Assembly: GCA_910583555.1 (NCBI GenBank)
Contig: CAJTXO010000001.1
Span: 325,370-389,369 of the forward strand
DNA: 64,000 bases
Reading direction: 5' to 3'
Origin: an uncultured Eubacterium sp.
GTDB lineage: Bacteria > Bacillota > Clostridia > Lachnospirales > Lachnospiraceae
Numbering within the stretch: position 1 is the first letter of the stretch; each line of letters begins with the position of its first letter. A program made the translations under genes and the position numbers. Below are positions 60,533 to 64,000 of this stretch, in pieces. Below the pieces are notes generated by a model. The model ran no database searches and had not been told where the DNA came from. It was given only the letters and a program-made list of their open reading frames with translations.

Positions 60533-60670
60533 CAAATATTTTGTTCTTAACAGGCGTGCTTTGCCACTATAAAAAGAAGAATCCACAAATTTCAATCATA
60601 AGTTCTGCCATCTTGAATGAATACTTTAAAATTTCTATCCGGCTTCTTACCGCTTATGAACATTGATAGC
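60504..60670. repeat. 167-bp direct repeat, copy 2
   Basis: This is the counterpart of 55391-55557 (about 96% identical, no gaps). In this copy the repeat includes the true 3' end of the gene 60647-61498. Confidence 0.9.
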
Positions 60671-61498
60671 CGCACAGAAACAGGGGCGCCTCTCCAGAGG
60701 TATCTCCTCATCTGGACAATAGTAACCATAAACCACATCCACAATATCCCCCACCCGGATATCTGAATGATTCATATTTTCTCCAATTGCAGCATAATCC
60801 ACAAATCTGTCACAACTGTTGAATGGTACTTCTCCTCCATCGGTCAGTATACCATCATAAACAATATTTTTATTATCTTTCGGCCAATAAAAACCGCGTA
60901 TAACCTCACCGTCCGCATCAGATATCTCAAACCACCCCTCCTCATCTATAGACGATATGCGGCAATCCATACAGGCAGCATATTCTGTAGAAATGGGATA
61001 AGTAATTTCATTACCAGAGTTATCCGGTGTCGGCACAGGCGCCGGTTCAGAAGGTGCTGGTGTTGGCTGCTGCGATCCGGTGGCCGGCTGATCCGGCTTG
61101 GATGTCGGCTGACCTGCCGTGGCTGTCGGATTATCCTGTATCACTGCCGGTTCATGTGGTCTGGGCATTGCCATGTTCACCTTTCCCTTATTTTTCTTAT
61201 CTTTTACCGTCACAACACATTTGTACAACTTCTTTCCTGCCTTTGCTGTTATGGCGGCCTTTCCTTTCCTCAACGCGGTGACCTTCCCCTTTTTATTTAC
61301 TTTGGCAACCCCCGGTTTAGAGGATTTCCAGATAATTTTCCCTTTAACCCCTTTTATTTTTAACGTATGTGTCGTTGACACTTTCATGGTAAGTTTTTTC
61401 CTGCTCATCCGTACCTTTGCCTCCGTATCCACGCATATGGTGAATACCATGGCTGTCATTGTAACAAATGCCGTAACTGCAAATATGTTTTTCTTCAT
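60647..61498 (-). CDS. Secreted Big2-domain protein of unknown function
   Basis: The 283-residue protein has a signal peptide (IFAVTAFVTMTAMVFTICV) and a Big2 Ig-like domain (RKKLTMKVSTTHTLKIKGVKG to VKDKKNKG, about 30-105). A Pro/Thr/Ser-rich linker (about 115-165) leads to a C-terminal domain of about 110 residues with four or more Cys (AACMDCRISSIDEEGWFEI, YGYYCPDEEIPLERRPCFCAAINVHKR). The C-terminal domain is not recognised. GGAGG lies seven bases before ATG 61498. It follows the subtilisin-like gene by 80 bases on the same strand. Its last 24 bases lie in the 167-bp repeat. Confidence 0.8.
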   Translation of the reverse strand: MKKNIFAVTAFVTMTAMVFTICVDTEAKVRMSRKKLTMKVSTTHTLKIKGVKGKIIWKSSKPGVAKVNKKGKVTALRKGKAAITAKAGKKLYKCVVTVKDKKNKGKVNMAMPRPHEPAVIQDNPTATAGQPTSKPDQPATGSQQPTPAPSEPAPVPTPDNSGNEITYPISTEYAACMDCRISSIDEEGWFEISDADGEVIRGFYWPKDNKNIVYDGILTDGGEVPFNSCDRFVDYAAIGENMNHSDIRVGDIVDVVYGYYCPDEEIPLERRPCFCAAINVHKR

Positions 61499-61578
61499 AT
61501 CGTCACCTCCGAATCAATTTGGGTATCATATAACCTTATTAGTCAATATATGAAATTACAACACATATAACACAAACA

Positions 61579-64000
61579 TTAATAAGCCAATCTATAAATA
61601 TATTCAGTATCACTACGTTTAATTTTGAAATCTTTATTATTTCTCAAAATTACATTCATATATGCTCCACAATCTTGATTAACACCATAAAAAGCATGCG
61701 AACCGATACCAATTATATCAATCTGATTTGGATCAAAAAATATTCTAACAATTTTAGGGCAATCATTAAAACAATATTCCGAAATCTCTACTCCTTTAGG
61801 TAATTTGACTTCTTTTACAGCTGTATTTTCGAAATTATGTCCCCAGCCCGGCCAGAATGTCGAAACACCTGTCAGATCAAAGGTTCCTTGTTCCTTTTTG
61901 CCTCCATCCTTGTATACAGTGGACAAACTTGAACAATTTGGAAATGAACTAGAAACCCCAATTGATGTCGAGGGCAGTTTCACAGTTGTTAATTTTAAAC
62001 AGCCATCAAATGCCTGTGTATTGATCGCCAATCCTCCAGTGAGATCCGTCAGATCTATTTCATTCCAGATTTTGGGGGATTTATTGCCTTCCATGATCGT
62101 GGTCAGTTTTCTGCAGTTCATAAAACAGTGTGCCGGAATATCCGAGAGCCCGGAATTCCTGATAACCGTTTCCAGATTTACACAATTGCGAAAAGCATAT
62201 GTTCCAAGGCTGCCCGTATACGAAGACATATCAACAACTTTAAGGTTGCTCAATATTCTCGCCGATCCAGTACTGCCCGAGTCTCCCATATTCGCATCGC
62301 CTAATATCACAAGATAATTTACCAGGTGGGCGCTTAAAGATTCTTCTTCCAGATAATAACTAATAGTCTCATTTATTTTTTCGTTCTCGACAGGCCAGAC
62401 AAGTAAAGAATTGACCACTTTAGGAATCTCTTCCGTTGCCGATCTGTGAAATTTGTACGATGATTTGCGGAAAGCCTGGTTCATATAAGCTTTACATTGT
62501 TGGTTCACATTGTAAAAGGAATTATCATACACACTGATCTGATCGATCTGCTGCGGATGCACCTGGATTCGTACTAATTTAGCACAATTTTCAAAAGCTT
62601 CCCGTCCGACACTGACATCTTTCGCAAGTTTTACAGTCGATATCCCCGTTCCCCTGAACATACACGGGGTCAGTTCTGTTATCCCAGTTAGATCAGCCTC
62701 TCCTGTAACCGGTGTCTGGGTATCTATATACACGGTATCCAGATTAGTACAGCCGTCGAATACATTATTGGAAAACCTGAGATCTTTTGAATTTGGCATT
62801 CTTACCGTTTTTAAACCGGTACAACCCCAAAAACACTGTGTCTGTGCCGCAAATCCTCCTGTGGAACGGCCAGCCAGTCCCGATAGATCCGCCTCATTCA
62901 TTTTCCTGCTGTCACTATTCATCCTATGTACCATACTGAGTTTCGTACAGTTCATAAAGCAGTATGCCGGCAGTTTCACACCATCCTCAGGGAGAACAAC
63001 TGTTGTAAGATTTTTACATCCATAAAAGGAATATTTTTTCAGGTCATTTTTATAATTTGAAACATCCACATATTGAAGATTTGGCAGTACGGCGCTCGCT
63101 GAATCCCTTGAACTGCTGCCATCCGCCATTGTATTTGATCCTGTAAGTCCCATCATTTTTATATCAGAAGCAGATCTTGAACCCAGACATCTTTTTATGG
63201 CTGCTGCCATTGTTTCACCAGCGTTGGGAGTGACACGCAAATAAGTACCCAGACTTCTTTTTGCATTCAGCCGTCCACCTGATGATACCTGCCCTTGAAG
63301 TTGTGGAACAGGATCTGAACAATTGATTATCACCTGCCTCATCTCATACGGTGTCATATCAGGATTTATGCCCTTCATAAGAGATACCACTCCGGTTACA
63401 TGCGGCGCCGCCATGGATGATCCAGTATCTAATTTGTATCCGCTGGCATCTCTTGAAGTTGGAACAGTACTCCATATACCTTTACCCGGTGCCGCCACAT
63501 GCACAAGATTCCCGTAATTCCAGTGATGATTCTCATCATTATCATCTGAAGCTGTAACTATGATTACATTATCAAGTTCTGCGAAAGACTTATACTCCGG
63601 CATATCATCAATACATTTGTCCCTATTGCCGGTCGCTACTATAAACGTACCTCCGTTTTGACCATATTTTTTTACAGCATCGCGGAAAACATTGCTGTTT
63701 GGTATTTCATAACTCATGTTGCAAACAGGTATCTTATTTTTTGTGGCATGTAGTATTCCCTCAGTCATTAATTCCACATTGGAAGAACTGTCAGTGTTGC
63801 TAATACATATTTTTATCGGAACCAGTTTTGCCAATGGATTAACGCCTACAACTCCGATCGAATTATTCCCTTCTGCACCGATTGTCCCTGCAACATGTGT
63901 TCCATGTTTATTATAATCCATTGTATCGGTATTGCTCTTACGCGCACAATTCCAGCCAAGGGATGTAACAACATTGTTCTTAAGATCCGGATGGTTAGCG
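61579..64000 (-). CDS. Subtilisin-like serine protease with BspA-type leucine-rich repeats (5' end off the window)
   Basis: The frame is open to the right edge and reads HPDLKNNVVTSLGWN near 63980, so the gene starts beyond 64000. The S8 domain shows the catalytic His in HGTHVAGTIGAEGN and Ser in TGSSMAAPHVTGVV; the catalytic Asp must lie off the window. After the protease domain (to about the codon at 63230) come two large blocks of BspA/LRR_5 repeats (VDVSNYKNDLKKYSFYGCKNLTTVVLPE, MNCTKLSMVH, AFENCAKLVRIQVHP). No cell-wall anchor is seen at the C-terminus (KRSDTEYIYRLAY). It is probably a secreted or surface protease that binds partners with its repeats. Confidence 0.9.
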   Translation of the reverse strand, partial: ANHPDLKNNVVTSLGWNCARKSNTDTMDYNKHGTHVAGTIGAEGNNSIGVVGVNPLAKLVPIKICISNTDSSSNVELMTEGILHATKNKIPVCNMSYEIPNSNVFRDAVKKYGQNGGTFIVATGNRDKCIDDMPEYKSFAELDNVIIVTASDDNDENHHWNYGNLVHVAAPGKGIWSTVPTSRDASGYKLDTGSSMAAPHVTGVVSLMKGINPDMTPYEMRQVIINCSDPVPQLQGQVSSGGRLNAKRSLGTYLRVTPNAGETMAAAIKRCLGSRSASDIKMMGLTGSNTMADGSSSRDSASAVLPNLQYVDVSNYKNDLKKYSFYGCKNLTTVVLPEDGVKLPAYCFMNCTKLSMVHRMNSDSRKMNEADLSGLAGRSTGGFAAQTQCFWGCTGLKTVRMPNSKDLRFSNNVFDGCTNLDTVYIDTQTPVTGEADLTGITELTPCMFRGTGISTVKLAKDVSVGREAFENCAKLVRIQVHPQQIDQISVYDNSFYNVNQQCKAYMNQAFRKSSYKFHRSATEEIPKVVNSLLVWPVENEKINETISYYLEEESLSAHLVNYLVILGDANMGDSGSTGSARILSNLKVVDMSSYTGSLGTYAFRNCVNLETVIRNSGLSDIPAHCFMNCRKLTTIMEGNKSPKIWNEIDLTDLTGGLAINTQAFDGCLKLTTVKLPSTSIGVSSSFPNCSSLSTVYKDGGKKEQGTFDLTGVSTFWPGWGHNFENTAVKEVKLPKGVEISEYCFNDCPKIVRIFFDPNQIDIIGIGSHAFYGVNQDCGAYMNVILRNNKDFKIKRSDTEYIYRLAY

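Overview
This window looks like chromosomal DNA of a low-to-middle GC Firmicute, most likely a gut Clostridia member of the Lachnospiraceae type. The evidence is indirect. There are AGGAGG-type ribosome binding sites throughout, two T-box leaders, a non-discriminating aspartyl-tRNA synthetase with GatCAB, orphan VanR/VanS-like and BlaI/BlaR1 regulators, a class B sortase, and many secreted proteins with Pro/Thr-rich linkers, Big2, Fn3 or BspA-like repeats. No rRNA, tRNA, CRISPR array, phage or replication origin was seen.

Layout. 1-2.9 kb: the first codons of a probable ECF sigma factor leaving the left edge, an Rpn-type nuclease/transposase, an APH(3')-like kinase and a YoaK membrane protein. 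2.9-9 kb: a mec-like locus, in which blaI-blaR1 faces a MecA-like penicillin-binding protein operon with an unknown membrane protein. TACA-NN-TGTA operators sit at both promoters. 9-11.5 kb: a MetRS paralogue without its KMSKS segment, and an APH-like kinase. 11.5-14.7 kb: a repeat-rich surface protein and its class B sortase. 14.9-20.1 kb: a T-box (likely AAC, Asn) ahead of aspS-gatC-gatA-gatB. 20.1-22.8 kb: a PilZ protein, galK and galE. 22.9-32 kb: a transglutaminase-like surface protein, a domain-swapped GH3 beta-glucosidase, and a secreted Ig-like protein with a decayed tandem paralogue.

32-38.9 kb: metG, an ABC-F protein with an attenuator-like leader, an orphan HicB, a VanR/VanS-like two-component pair and a DUF1294 protein. 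38.9-43.5 kb: two sigma/anti-sigma pairs flanking a secreted Cys/His-rich repeat protein. 43.5-47.6 kb: a MacB-type ABC exporter operon with a CARDB-type partner. 48-53.7 kb: a GyrI-like protein, an unknown protein, a MATE transporter behind a possible attenuator, two decayed secreted-protein genes, a lipoprotein and a GNAT enzyme. 53.8-55.4 kb: tyrS with a Tyr (TAC) T-box. 55.4-60.7 kb: a 5.1-kb segment bounded by 167-bp direct repeats, carrying a serine hydrolase, a Zmp-type metalloprotease and an IS1634-like remnant. 60.6-64 kb: a secreted Big2 protein and a subtilisin-like protease with BspA-type repeats running off the right edge.

The main themes are cell-envelope sensing and antibiotic response (BlaI/BlaR1 and PBP, ABC-F, MATE, VanRS-like, sigma/anti-sigma pairs), tRNA charging under T-box control, and a large secreted or surface proteome. 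The most unusual points are the complete BlaI-type regulon with an unknown third member, the Cys/His-rich protein between two sigma modules, the HicB promoter whose 17-bp spacer is a perfect palindrome, and the 5.1-kb segment that appears inserted between tyrS and its former neighbour.
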